NCBI GenBank assembly: GCA_012838865.1
Contig: DUOK01000026.1
Coordinates: 1-64,000 of the forward strand
Direction of reading: 5' to 3'
Source: Bacteroidales bacterium
Lineage (GTDB): Bacteria > Bacteroidota > Bacteroidia > Bacteroidales > Marinilabiliaceae
DNA length: 64,000 nt
The first letter of the stretch is position 1; every line of letters starts with the position of its first letter. Shown one piece after another: positions 1 through 9,386 of this stretch. The notes under the pieces are model-generated. The model was given only the letters and a program-made list of their open reading frames with translations. It was not told the origin of the DNA and did not search any database. A program made the position numbers and the translations under genes.

Positions 1-201
1 CAGGTCGAACTCCACCCACGACTGGCCCTACGCGGGGCACTGTCCGGCACCCCCTTACGCCTTTCGCTGGGCACACAATTTCAAGTGCAGGCTTTTTACA
101 TCCACCTTCAACTGCAACACCATCAAGTCCTGGGCTGGTCGTCGGTGGTGGGACTGGCCTGGCGCTTGCCACATAAACCCCAACAAACGACCAGCAGCTA
201 A
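1..201 (+). CDS. C-terminal fragment of a CDS truncated by the window edge (possible outer-membrane/beta-strand protein)
   Basis: Frame 1 is open from base 1 to TAA at 199-201 (QVELHPRLALRGALSG...LGWSSVVGLAWRLPHKPQQTTSS*). Confidence 0.55.
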   Translation, partial: QVELHPRLALRGALSGTPLRLSLGTQFQVQAFYIHLQLQHHQVLGWSSVVGLAWRLPHKPQQTTSS

Positions 202-239
202 TACCTGCTTTCACCCCTATACCAAACAGAACCTTCGCC

Positions 240-2291
240 ATGAAAAAACAGTCTGCCCTCCTCTATTTTTTGCTTTTTGCACACAATCTGTGGACCCAAA
301 ACCTGCCGTCTGAACCGCAGCCCGACCAAGAACTCCTGAACGAATGGGCCGAAGTCCTGGCGGCCGAAATGGAAGAAGGTGCCGAAGACGCACAACAGAT
401 CCTGATGGAACAGCTCCTCCAGCTTTACCAAAACCCCATCAACATCAATACCGCCACACGGGAGGATCTGCAAAAAATATTCTTTCTGAGCGACTTGCAA
501 ATCGAAGCCTTATTGTTTCAGCGCTTTCAGAACAAGGCTTTTTACTCTATTTACGAAATGCAGGCCATCGAAGGCATGGATGCGGCAAGCCTCAAAATGC
601 TGGCGCCCCTGCTGCGTTTCGACTGGGAAGTCCAAACCTCCAAAAGGACGTTTCGACCGCAGGCCGACCTCTTTATCAGGGGACAATCGCAACTGCAAAC
701 CCAAAATGGTTATCGGGCGCGCCCCGACGGCAGCATTCCCTTTCAAGGCTCGCCCATCAAGGCTTATACGCGACTGGAAATAAAGGCGCTGAAGCAAGTC
801 TCCCTGGGCCTCGTGGCCGAAAAAGACCAGGGCGAACCCCTCTTCACCGCCCAACAACCTGGTCCCGATTACCTTTCGGGCTATCTCCAGTTTCAGACCG
901 ACCACACTCTCCGAAAAGTAATCGTGGGCAGCTACAAACTGAGCAGCGGTCAGGGCCTGGCCCTGCAAACCGGTCATGCCACGCTCAAAAGCAGTGCCAC
1001 CACCTCCATCCGCAACCGCCAAGCATCTTACGCACCCTCCCTATCGGTCAACGAAGGGGGCGGATGCTCTGGCGTGCTGGTCGATCTGGGTGGGGAAGCC
1101 TGGCAGCTGCTGCCCTTTTTCTCCCGGGTACAGCGCGACGGGAGACTCGACACCCTGGAACAAGACGGGGTGGTGCTGCGCAGCTTAAAGTCCGACGGCT
1201 ACCACCGTACGGAGACTGAGCGGGCCCAAAGAAAGAATACGGAGGAGTGGGTGGTGGGACTGACCGGCAAATACCTGCTGCCCCGGATGACACTGGAAGC
1301 AGGTCTGTTGCACTACCAACTGGAACACCCGCTACAGGCACTGCCCACGACCTACAACCAACATTACTGGCAGGGCAGAAGCACGCACAACTTTTGGCTG
1401 GCCGGTTCGGGCAGCGTGGCCAACATGCATTGGTTTGCAGAAACAGCCTTCAACGAAAGTGCGCATCCCGCCCTGTGGGCCGGCCTGCAAAGTCTCCTGA
1501 AACAAACGGCAGAGCTGGCACTGGGATTTCGACACTTTCCGCTCGATTATTATGCCCCCCTGGGTGGGGCCCTGAGCGAGGCCTCCGTCCCCGCCGGCGA
1601 AACCGGATTCTACGTCGGTCTCGAACTGCCGCTGCCCGCTGCTTTAACCGCTTCGGGCTACCTCGATGCTTACAGCCATAGGGCAGCCCGCTATGGGGTA
1701 AGTGGACCGGCAAAAGGCTTTGACCTGCTGCTGACACTGCACCACCAGACGAGCAGCGACTGGGAGAACACGCTGCGTTTCAGACACCGCACAAAGGGAG
1801 TGGATCGGGAAAGTGAGGAGCCGGAAACGGTCCTGGGGGAACAGAATCAAAATCAGCTGCGCTGGCAGAGTCGCTTTACACCGGGCAAAAACTGGATGCT
1901 GACCCTGAGGGGCGACTGGCAAACGGTGCAGAAAAGTGGCGGAGAGCGATCGAGTCCCGGCTTCTTTCTGTCGCAGGACCTGCGCTATACCTCGAACAGC
2001 AAAAAGTGGAATGTTACGCTGCGCTATGCCGTCTTTGATGCGGAAGAGTACGCCACCCGCATTTTTGCCTATGAGCCCGACGTGCTTTACAGCATGAGTA
2101 CGCCTGCCCATTACGGCAAGGGCAATCGTTTGGTCGTTCTGGGAAAATGGACCCCGCTAAAGGGGCTCGACCTTTGGCTGCGTTTCAGCCGTTGGCACTA
2201 TCCCGGACGCGAAAGCATCGGCAGCGGCTACGCCGAAATCCGGGGCGACAAAAACAGAGAAATAAAGCTGCAGCTGCGCAAGCGCTTTTGA
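240..2291 (+). CDS. Helix-hairpin-helix domain protein with predicted beta-rich (porin-like) C-terminal region
   Basis: 683 aa ORF; N-terminal signal-like segment; NPININTATREDLQKIFFLSDLQIEALL HhH motif; long aromatic alternating C-terminal part. Confidence 0.75.
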   Translation: MKKQSALLYFLLFAHNLWTQNLPSEPQPDQELLNEWAEVLAAEMEEGAEDAQQILMEQLLQLYQNPININTATREDLQKIFFLSDLQIEALLFQRFQNKAFYSIYEMQAIEGMDAASLKMLAPLLRFDWEVQTSKRTFRPQADLFIRGQSQLQTQNGYRARPDGSIPFQGSPIKAYTRLEIKALKQVSLGLVAEKDQGEPLFTAQQPGPDYLSGYLQFQTDHTLRKVIVGSYKLSSGQGLALQTGHATLKSSATTSIRNRQASYAPSLSVNEGGGCSGVLVDLGGEAWQLLPFFSRVQRDGRLDTLEQDGVVLRSLKSDGYHRTETERAQRKNTEEWVVGLTGKYLLPRMTLEAGLLHYQLEHPLQALPTTYNQHYWQGRSTHNFWLAGSGSVANMHWFAETAFNESAHPALWAGLQSLLKQTAELALGFRHFPLDYYAPLGGALSEASVPAGETGFYVGLELPLPAALTASGYLDAYSHRAARYGVSGPAKGFDLLLTLHHQTSSDWENTLRFRHRTKGVDRESEEPETVLGEQNQNQLRWQSRFTPGKNWMLTLRGDWQTVQKSGGERSSPGFFLSQDLRYTSNSKKWNVTLRYAVFDAEEYATRIFAYEPDVLYSMSTPAHYGKGNRLVVLGKWTPLKGLDLWLRFSRWHYPGRESIGSGYAEIRGDKNREIKLQLRKRF

Positions 2292-4472
2292 TCAGTTGCC
2301 CACCTCAGAAATGAATTTTATGCGCACCATGCGCACATCCTCCTCAGCGTACTCGTCCTCACCCAACTCCTCCAGAGCGGTGGCTATATCGTCGGTCTCG
2401 GCGTCCTCCTTGAAATAAAGGAAGATATCGTCGCGGTGGTCCTCATCCATCACCTGATCAATATGGTAATCGATGTTTACACGCGTCCCGCTGTAAACGA
2501 TGGACTCCAGCTCCTTCAGCAAATCGTTCATCTCTATGCCTTTGCTTTCGGCAATGTCGTCGAGCGGCACCTTGCGGTCGATGCTCTGTATGATGGAGAT
2601 CTTCAACTTCGATTTATTGGCCACCGATTTCACCACCAAATCAATGGGGCGATCCAGCTCATTGTCGGACACATGCTGCTCTATCAGCTTCAGAAACTCG
2701 GCACCAAAACGCTTGGCCTTTCCGGCCCCCACACCCGGCATATTCTGCAACTCATCCATTGTAACCGGATAGTAAGTCGACATGGCCTCGAGCGAAGGAT
2801 CCTGAAAAATAATGAAAGGCGGCAGGTTCATCTTTTTGGCAATCTTCCTGCGTAAATCCTTCAGCATCGTAAAGAGCTGGGGATCGACAGCCGCCGTAGT
2901 GGCTCCGGAGCGATTCTCCTCCTCCAGCTCATCGTAATCGTGATTGCGGGTCAACCAAATGGGATAGGGGTCCTTTTGATAGGCCTGTCCCTTTTCACTG
3001 ATGCGCAGCAAACCGTAGTTCTCAATTTCTTTGATGATGAGTCCCTCTACCAGACTGTGACGGATAACGGCATTCCAATACTTGGCATCCTCGTCCTTAC
3101 CCACCCCAAACACATCGAGCTCTTCGTGGGTGTAGGACTTCACCGAAGTAGTGGCTTTGCCCACCAGCACATCCACCACATGGTCGGCCTTAAATTTCTC
3201 CTTAATGGCCGCAACAACCTGCAACATTTTCACAATCGCTTCCTGTCCCTCAAATTGCTCCTTAGGGTGCAGACAGTTGTCACACGAGTCGCAGTTGTCT
3301 TCCTTAAACTGTTCCCCAAAATAGTGCAAGAGCAGTTTGCGTCGACAAAGGGAGGTTTCGGCATAAGCGACCGTCTCGAACAGCAGCTGGCGACCAATCT
3401 CCTGCTCGGCCAGGGGCTTGCCCTGCATAAACTTTTCGAGCTTCTGAATGTCTTTGTAACTGTAAAAAGCGATGCAGCGTCCCTCGCCGCCATCGCGACC
3501 GGCGCGACCGGTTTCCTGGTAATAGCCTTCGAGACTCTTGGGAATGTCGTAGTGCATCACAATGCGAACATCGGGTTTATCTATGCCCATCCCAAAGGCT
3601 ATGGTGGCCACAATAACATCTACCTCCTCATGCAAAAATTTATCCTGATTGCCCGAACGGGTGGAAGCATCCATGCCGGCATGGTAGGCCAGGGCCTTGA
3701 TGCCGTTCACCACAAGCATTTCGGCCAACTCCTCCACCTTTTTGCGACTCAGACAGTAAATAATGGCCGACTTGCCGGGACTGTCCTTTAAAATGCGAAT
3801 GATTTCTCGCGAAGCATTGACCTTGGGCCGCACTTCGTAATAAAGATTGGGCCGGTTAAAAGACGACTTAAAAACGTAGGACTGCAACATGCCCAGAGTC
3901 TTTTGAATGTCGTGCTGCACCTTGGGCGTAGCCGTTGCGGTAAGCGCAATGACGGGGGCCTCCCCAATCTCGTTGATAATGGGCCGTATGCGCCGGTACT
4001 CGGGACGAAAATCATGCCCCCACTCCGAAATACAGTGGGCCTCATCTACGGCATAAAAGGATATTTTAACCTGTTTCAGAAACTGAACATTGTCCTCCTT
4101 AGTCAAGGATTCCGGTGCTACATACAAAAGGCGGGTCTTGCCCGACAGCACATCCTCCTTCACCTGGGTAACAGCGGCTTTGGTCAGCGAAGAATTCAGG
4201 AAATGGGCCACGCCCTCCTCTTCGCTAAAAGCCCGCATGGCATCCACCTGGTTCTTCATCAGGGCAATCAGCGGCGAAATAACAATGGCCGTACCCTCTA
4301 AGATAAGGGCCGGCAACTGGTAGCAAAGCGATTTCCCCCCACCGGTCGGCATAAGGACAAAAGTATCGTTACCCGCCAATACATTGCGGATAATGTCTTC
4401 CTGATTGCCCTTAAAGGCATCAAAACCAAAGTGCCGTTTCAGATACGCATTTAAATCAATGTGCTTTGTCAT
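2292..4472 (-). CDS. recQ: ATP-dependent DNA helicase RecQ
   Basis: MPTGGGKSLCYQLPA Walker A, DEAHCISEWGHDFRPEY, QETGRAGRDG, RQC zinc cysteines, HRDC-like C-terminus. Confidence 0.95.
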   Translation of the reverse strand: MTKHIDLNAYLKRHFGFDAFKGNQEDIIRNVLAGNDTFVLMPTGGGKSLCYQLPALILEGTAIVISPLIALMKNQVDAMRAFSEEEGVAHFLNSSLTKAAVTQVKEDVLSGKTRLLYVAPESLTKEDNVQFLKQVKISFYAVDEAHCISEWGHDFRPEYRRIRPIINEIGEAPVIALTATATPKVQHDIQKTLGMLQSYVFKSSFNRPNLYYEVRPKVNASREIIRILKDSPGKSAIIYCLSRKKVEELAEMLVVNGIKALAYHAGMDASTRSGNQDKFLHEEVDVIVATIAFGMGIDKPDVRIVMHYDIPKSLEGYYQETGRAGRDGGEGRCIAFYSYKDIQKLEKFMQGKPLAEQEIGRQLLFETVAYAETSLCRRKLLLHYFGEQFKEDNCDSCDNCLHPKEQFEGQEAIVKMLQVVAAIKEKFKADHVVDVLVGKATTSVKSYTHEELDVFGVGKDEDAKYWNAVIRHSLVEGLIIKEIENYGLLRISEKGQAYQKDPYPIWLTRNHDYDELEEENRSGATTAAVDPQLFTMLKDLRRKIAKKMNLPPFIIFQDPSLEAMSTYYPVTMDELQNMPGVGAGKAKRFGAEFLKLIEQHVSDNELDRPIDLVVKSVANKSKLKISIIQSIDRKVPLDDIAESKGIEMNDLLKELESIVYSGTRVNIDYHIDQVMDEDHRDDIFLYFKEDAETDDIATALEELGEDEYAEEDVRMVRIKFISEVGN

Positions 4473-4723
4473 AACAGAACTTGCGTTGTTCCCAAATTAT
4501 TAGCTCTTGCTCGCGCCATACACCATGGCATCGGACCGGAATAAACAAACAAAGATAGCAGAATTATGCATTTTTGTAAGCCCTGGATAACAATTCACCC
4601 ATCCCGGCAGTTGTAACAGATAAATATGAAGTTAGAAAAACTTTTAAGTAATCACAACAAGGCGACTGCTAAAAAAACTTTATTTTAGCCTCCGGCTAAT
4701 GCTGCACCGACAAATAACATGAC

Positions 4724-5212
4724 GTGGATTTAGATCGTTTCAAGGAACAGGCAAAAAATCAGGCCAGGGAAAACAAGCAGTTTTTAGAGAAACTGCGCAA
4801 ACGCAAACCGGCCGATCTCGACCAGGTAACGCTGGACCTGCATCACGAGGCCTTTGCGCACATCGACTGCCTGACCTGTGCCAACTGCTGCAAAACAACC
4901 AGTCCCCTGCTCATCGACCGCGACATCGACCGCTTGGCCAGGCGCTTAAAGATGAAACCCTCACAGGTGGTGGAGACCTATTTAAAAGTGGACGAGGAAG
5001 GGGATTACGTTTTCAGGGAAAGCCCCTGCCCCTTTTTAATGGGCGACAATTATTGCATGGTGTACGAAGACCGTCCGCGGGCTTGCAGGGAGTACCCGCA
5101 TACCGACCGCAAACGCTTCCATCAGCTCTTAAAACTGAGCTACAAAAACACCCTGGTTTGTCCCGCTGTACTGGAGGTGGTGGAGGGACTGAAGCAACAT
5201 TACCGCCAATAA
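4724..5212 (+). CDS. YkgJ-family cysteine cluster protein
   Basis: HIDCLTCANCCKTTSPLL...CPFL..NYCMVYEDRPRACREYPH cysteine pattern; GTG start. Confidence 0.8.
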   Translation: MDLDRFKEQAKNQARENKQFLEKLRKRKPADLDQVTLDLHHEAFAHIDCLTCANCCKTTSPLLIDRDIDRLARRLKMKPSQVVETYLKVDEEGDYVFRESPCPFLMGDNYCMVYEDRPRACREYPHTDRKRFHQLLKLSYKNTLVCPAVLEVVEGLKQHYRQ

Positions 5213-5284
5213 AACCGTAGAGACTATGGTCGAATGACAAGGAAAGCTTATTTTTGACCTTTAAATATCATCAAGAAAAAAGGC

Positions 5285-6316
5285 GTGGGGAGACTCTCAA
5301 AAAAATACGGCTGGTTGCTGATGCTCCTTTTTATGAGTCAGTGGATTTCGGCGCAAAGAGGCGGAGAAAGTCTGTACGGACTGCTCCACCTGACGCAATC
5401 GGCCAGGGTCACTGCTCTGGGCGGCTCGCAGGCCGGTCTGCACGATCGCAATCTGAGCATTCTGCAGCACAATCCTGCCGTACTCGACTCCGTGCATACC
5501 CGCCAAGTCTCCCTTAGCTACGTCAACTACATGGCCGGAATCAACTATGGCTTTGGCGGCCTTGCCTGGCACTTTGAAGGACTTGGCACCATGGCCCTGG
5601 GCTTTCAGCACACCGCTTACGGCGACTTTATTGCGGCTGAGATCGACGGGACCCGCACGGGCTATTTCAATGCCGGGGAGACCGTAATTCAGGCGACTTA
5701 CAGTCGCCCCCTAAGTACGCGGTGGACCGCAGGACTGTCGCTTAAACCGGTATTCAGTCGACTGGAAGCCTATAAGTCGTGGGGACTGGCTGCAGATGCC
5801 GGCTTGTTTTATCGCAGCGACGATGGCTTGTTTAACGGGGGACTGGTTTACCGGAATTTTGGTCGTCAGTTTAGCTCCTACAGCTCGGCCCCCACCGAAT
5901 CCCTACCCGGCTATATACAACTGGGTATCTCGCAAAAACTGGCCCACGCCCCCTTTCGTGTTTCCCTTACGGCCCAGGACCTCTTTTCCGGCTCACTCAG
6001 CTATACCCTGCCCGAGTCGTCCGAAAGTGGCACCACCATCCACCAGGAAGAAGAGAGCGGTTTTGACAAAGTAATCAAACACTTTGTGCTGGGCCTGGAG
6101 TTTGTGCCGTCCGACAACTTTTATGTAGCCGGAGGTTTTAATCCACGGCGCCGCTCCGAACTCAAAATGAACAACAAGGCCTCCACTACTGGACTGTCCT
6201 GGGGTTTTGGTTTTCGCATTGCCCACTTTCATTTTGCCTACGGTTCGGCCCGCTACCATTTGGGCGGCACCTCCAATCATTTTTCCATTACCACCAACCT
6301 GCATTCGTACCGCTGA
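5285..6316 (+). CDS. porQ: Type IX secretion system protein PorQ
   Basis: GGESLYGLLHLTQSARVTALGGSQAGLHDRNLSILQHNPAVLDS; PorQ-like barrel; upstream of cmk as in other Bacteroidota. Confidence 0.8.
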   Translation: MGRLSKKYGWLLMLLFMSQWISAQRGGESLYGLLHLTQSARVTALGGSQAGLHDRNLSILQHNPAVLDSVHTRQVSLSYVNYMAGINYGFGGLAWHFEGLGTMALGFQHTAYGDFIAAEIDGTRTGYFNAGETVIQATYSRPLSTRWTAGLSLKPVFSRLEAYKSWGLAADAGLFYRSDDGLFNGGLVYRNFGRQFSSYSSAPTESLPGYIQLGISQKLAHAPFRVSLTAQDLFSGSLSYTLPESSESGTTIHQEEESGFDKVIKHFVLGLEFVPSDNFYVAGGFNPRRRSELKMNNKASTTGLSWGFGFRIAHFHFAYGSARYHLGGTSNHFSITTNLHSYR

Positions 6317-6321
6317 TCATT

Positions 6322-7026
6322 ATGCCAAAAGACTTACAAAAAATTACCATAGCCATTGACGGTCACTCTTCCTGTGGCAAAAGCACTGTCGCCAAAGATC
6401 TGGCCCAGGCTTTCGGACTGACCTACATCGATACCGGTGCCATGTACCGTGCCGTAACGCTCTACGCCATTGAACAGGGCCTCTACAGTCCCCATGGCCT
6501 GCTGGTTGCCGAACTCGAAAAAGCACTGCCCCATATACAAATCGCCTTGCGCAAAAACAAGGAAAGCGGACAGGTAGAAACCTGGCTCAACCAGGAATTG
6601 GTCGAAGACCGCATCCGCAGTCTGGAAGTCAGCACTAAAGTCAGCGAGGTCAGTGCCCTGGCCTTTGTTCGAAAACGCATGGTGGAACTGCAACAGGAGA
6701 TGGGAAAAAATGGCGGGGTGGTACTCGACGGCCGCGATATTGGCACCGTGGTTTTTCCGCAGGCCGACTTGAAGTTGTTCATGACCGCCTCCCCCGAAAT
6801 TCGCGCACAACGGCGCTACGACGAAATGCAGGCCAAGGGCGAAAAAGTCAGTTTCGAAGCCGTACTCGAAAATGTAAAGTCTCGCGACCACATCGACAGC
6901 ACCCGTGCCGAAAGCCCTCTGCGCAAAGCCGACGACGCGCTGGTGCTCGACAACAGTCGGCTCGACCGCCAGGCACAATTGGCCTGGGTAATGCAACAGT
7001 TGAAAGACAGATCTTGGGCCGTATGA
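6322..7026 (+). CDS. cmk: (d)CMP kinase
   Basis: ITIAIDGHSSCGKSTVAKDLA, YIDTGAMYRA, VVLDGRDIGTVVFP. Confidence 0.95.
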   Translation: MPKDLQKITIAIDGHSSCGKSTVAKDLAQAFGLTYIDTGAMYRAVTLYAIEQGLYSPHGLLVAELEKALPHIQIALRKNKESGQVETWLNQELVEDRIRSLEVSTKVSEVSALAFVRKRMVELQQEMGKNGGVVLDGRDIGTVVFPQADLKLFMTASPEIRAQRRYDEMQAKGEKVSFEAVLENVKSRDHIDSTRAESPLRKADDALVLDNSRLDRQAQLAWVMQQLKDRSWAV

Positions 7027-7916
7027 CCACTGCACAAGGCCCCCATATCGAAATTGACCAAAAATCGGGTTTTTGTTTTGGCGTTTCTCGCGCCGTAAAA
7101 CTGGCCGAGGAACATCTGGAACAGGGAGCTACACTCACCAGTATTGGCGCCATCGTACACAACGAGGAAGAATTTAAGCGCCTAAAACGCCTGGGGCTCC
7201 ATTCGGCCCAACTCGACAAGCTGCCGGAGGACAAAGAACAAACCCTGCTTTTCAGAGCCCATGGAGAACCGCCTTCCTCCTACCAACAAGTAAAACAGGA
7301 AGGAAGAAAACTCATTGATGCCACCTGTCCCGTTGTACGCAAGCTCCAGGAAAGAGTACATAAAGCCTGGGAAGAAATGAAGGCCGAAGGAGGTCAGGTG
7401 CTCATTTTCGGAAAAAAGGGGCATGCCGAAGTGGCAGGCCTGCTTGGGCAAACCAACAACGAAGCACTGGTGCTTCAGTTTCCCGAGGAGGTGAAGGCGG
7501 TGGACCGGCATAAAAAAACCGTCCTGTTTTCGCAAACCACCATGAGTCGTTCAGGACTGGAGCAAATAGAAGCGGCTTTGCGCGAGCACCTGGAGCATCC
7601 GGACTTGCTGAAGAGTCACCGAACCATCTGCGCCCAGGTGGGGAATCGTGTTCCACATTTAAAAAAATTTGCAAATAAGCACGATCTGCTTATTTTTGTA
7701 GCCGGGAAAGAAAGCAGCAACGGCAAGGTTCTTTTCGAAGTCTGCCGTGCAAACAATCCCAGAACCTTCTTCATTTCGTCACCTGAAGAACTGCAAAAGC
7801 CCTGGTTTGAGCCACTTCCGGCTTCCATAGGGATTTGTGGTGCTACCTCTACGCCCCAGTGGCTGATGGAACAGGTAGCTGCCGCCACGGCAGCTCTTTT
7901 TACCCGCTTTCCGTAA
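7023..7916 (+). CDS. ispH: 4-hydroxy-3-methylbut-2-enyl diphosphate reductase
   Basis: GFCFGVSRAVKLAEE, IDATCPVVRKLQ; ATG at 7023 overlaps the cmk stop (ATGA). Confidence 0.93.
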   Translation: MTTAQGPHIEIDQKSGFCFGVSRAVKLAEEHLEQGATLTSIGAIVHNEEEFKRLKRLGLHSAQLDKLPEDKEQTLLFRAHGEPPSSYQQVKQEGRKLIDATCPVVRKLQERVHKAWEEMKAEGGQVLIFGKKGHAEVAGLLGQTNNEALVLQFPEEVKAVDRHKKTVLFSQTTMSRSGLEQIEAALREHLEHPDLLKSHRTICAQVGNRVPHLKKFANKHDLLIFVAGKESSNGKVLFEVCRANNPRTFFISSPEELQKPWFEPLPASIGICGATSTPQWLMEQVAAATAALFTRFP

Positions 7917-7966
7917 CACAAACAGGGATTGTTTGTTGATTCAGCAAACAACTTAAATTTTATACC

Positions 7967-8950
7967 ATGAGTCCAATAAAGAAAATTGCGATTCTGACTT
8001 CGGGCGGCGATGCCCCTGGGATGAATGCAGCCATACGGGCAGCCGTTCGCGGCGCCATCTTCAACAAACTCGAAGTTATGGGCAGCATCAGAGGCTACCA
8101 GGGACTGATTGACAACAATCTGGTACCTATGGATTCGCAGTCGGTCAGCAACATCATTCAACAAGGCGGCACCATTTTAAAGTCGGCCCGCAGCAAGCAA
8201 TTTCTCACCCCGGAAGGGCGACAAATAGCCTACGACAACCTCCAAAAGAATAAAATTGACGCCCTGGTGGTTATCGGGGGAGACGGCACCTTTACCGGAG
8301 CCAGGGTTTTCAGTGGCGAGCACAACATCCCCATTGTGGGCATTCCGGGAACCATCGACAACGACCTTTATGGCACCGACTACACCATTGGCTACGACAC
8401 GGCTTTAAACACCGTGGTGGAGGCCGTAGATAAAATCCGTGACACCGCCAGTGCCCACAGCCGCCTCTTTTTTATCGAGGTAATGGGTCGCGATGCCGGC
8501 TTTCTGGCCCTAAGCAGTGCCATTGCCTCAGGAGCCGAAACCGTTTTGGTCCCGGAAATCAACACCGGCTATAAAAAGCTCGACGAATTTCTCAAAAACA
8601 GCTTCAAGAAGCAAAAATCGTCAAGTATTGTGCTGGTGGCCGAGGGCGACAAACTCAGCGGCGGCGCTATTAAAATTGCGGAGCGGGTCAATAAGGAGCA
8701 TCCCGATTACGACGCCCGGGTAACCATACTGGGACACATCCAAAGGGGCGGCTCGCCCAGCGGTATGGACCGGGTAATGGCTTCTCGTATGGGCGTATCG
8801 GCCATTGACGCCTTACTCGACGACCAAAAGAGCGTAATGATTGGAATGGTGAACGGAGAAATTGTTTACGTGCCCTTTAATCAAGCCTTGAAGAACAAAA
8901 AACCGCTGCCACCCAAGCAATTAGAGCTTATAGATATCCTCTCCATTTAG
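7967..8950 (+). CDS. pfkA: ATP-dependent 6-phosphofructokinase
   Basis: [52 protein letters not shown]. Confidence 0.96.
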   Translation: MSPIKKIAILTSGGDAPGMNAAIRAAVRGAIFNKLEVMGSIRGYQGLIDNNLVPMDSQSVSNIIQQGGTILKSARSKQFLTPEGRQIAYDNLQKNKIDALVVIGGDGTFTGARVFSGEHNIPIVGIPGTIDNDLYGTDYTIGYDTALNTVVEAVDKIRDTASAHSRLFFIEVMGRDAGFLALSSAIASGAETVLVPEINTGYKKLDEFLKNSFKKQKSSSIVLVAEGDKLSGGAIKIAERVNKEHPDYDARVTILGHIQRGGSPSGMDRVMASRMGVSAIDALLDDQKSVMIGMVNGEIVYVPFNQALKNKKPLPPKQLELIDILSI

Positions 8951-8981
8951 CCCGGAATATTCATAAATGGTCTGTTACGAA

Positions 8982-9026
8982 GACCTGAGGAATAAAGCAG
9001 GCTGGGCGCCTCTTTATCCTCAGGTC
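8982..9026. terminator. Long hairpin downstream of pfkA
   Basis: GACCTGAGGAATAAAG...CTTTATCCTCAGGTC inverted repeat with a 1-nt bulge, then CTATTTTATT. Confidence 0.6.
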
Positions 9027-9037
9027 CTATTTTATTC

Positions 9038-9068
9038 AAGGCCCTCCTGTCTCTGGCAGGGGGGCTTT
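9038..9068. terminator. Second hairpin downstream of pfkA
   Basis: AAGGCCCTCCTG...CAGGGGGGCTTT stem with G-U pairs. Confidence 0.5.
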
Positions 9069-9102
9069 GCTGTTTTACAACATAAAAATCGCACTCTCCG
9101 TG

Positions 9103-9114
9103 TTCGTTAACGAA
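9103..9114. promoter_or_regulatory. Candidate LacI-type operator palindrome upstream of uxaB
   Basis: TTCGTTAACGAA perfect 12-bp palindrome with central CG-TTAA-CG symmetry. Confidence 0.4.
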
Positions 9115-9231
9115 ACGCACTTCACCGAACAAAGACCTATTCTTCAGCTATATAGCAAAAACTCAATATTTAAAAATCATTAAAGCACAAAAAACACACG
9201 GATAAAGCTTCCATTATCCATAAATCCACCC

Positions 9232-9239
9232 TATCTTTG
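9232..9239 (+). promoter_or_regulatory. Putative -7 element (TAnnTTTG) of uxaB
   Basis: TATCTTTG matches the Bacteroidetes -7 consensus. Confidence 0.5.
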
Positions 9240-9386
9240 CAGCGACGAAATGAAGTACAGAAAGCACTCAACCAAAGCCTTGTACCCCAAAGCACAAACA
9301 AACAAAGAAAACCGTTTTCGGTAACGGTAAAATACACGGCATTCAAAACACCACAGCAATCAGCTCAACCACAAACCACAAGAACC

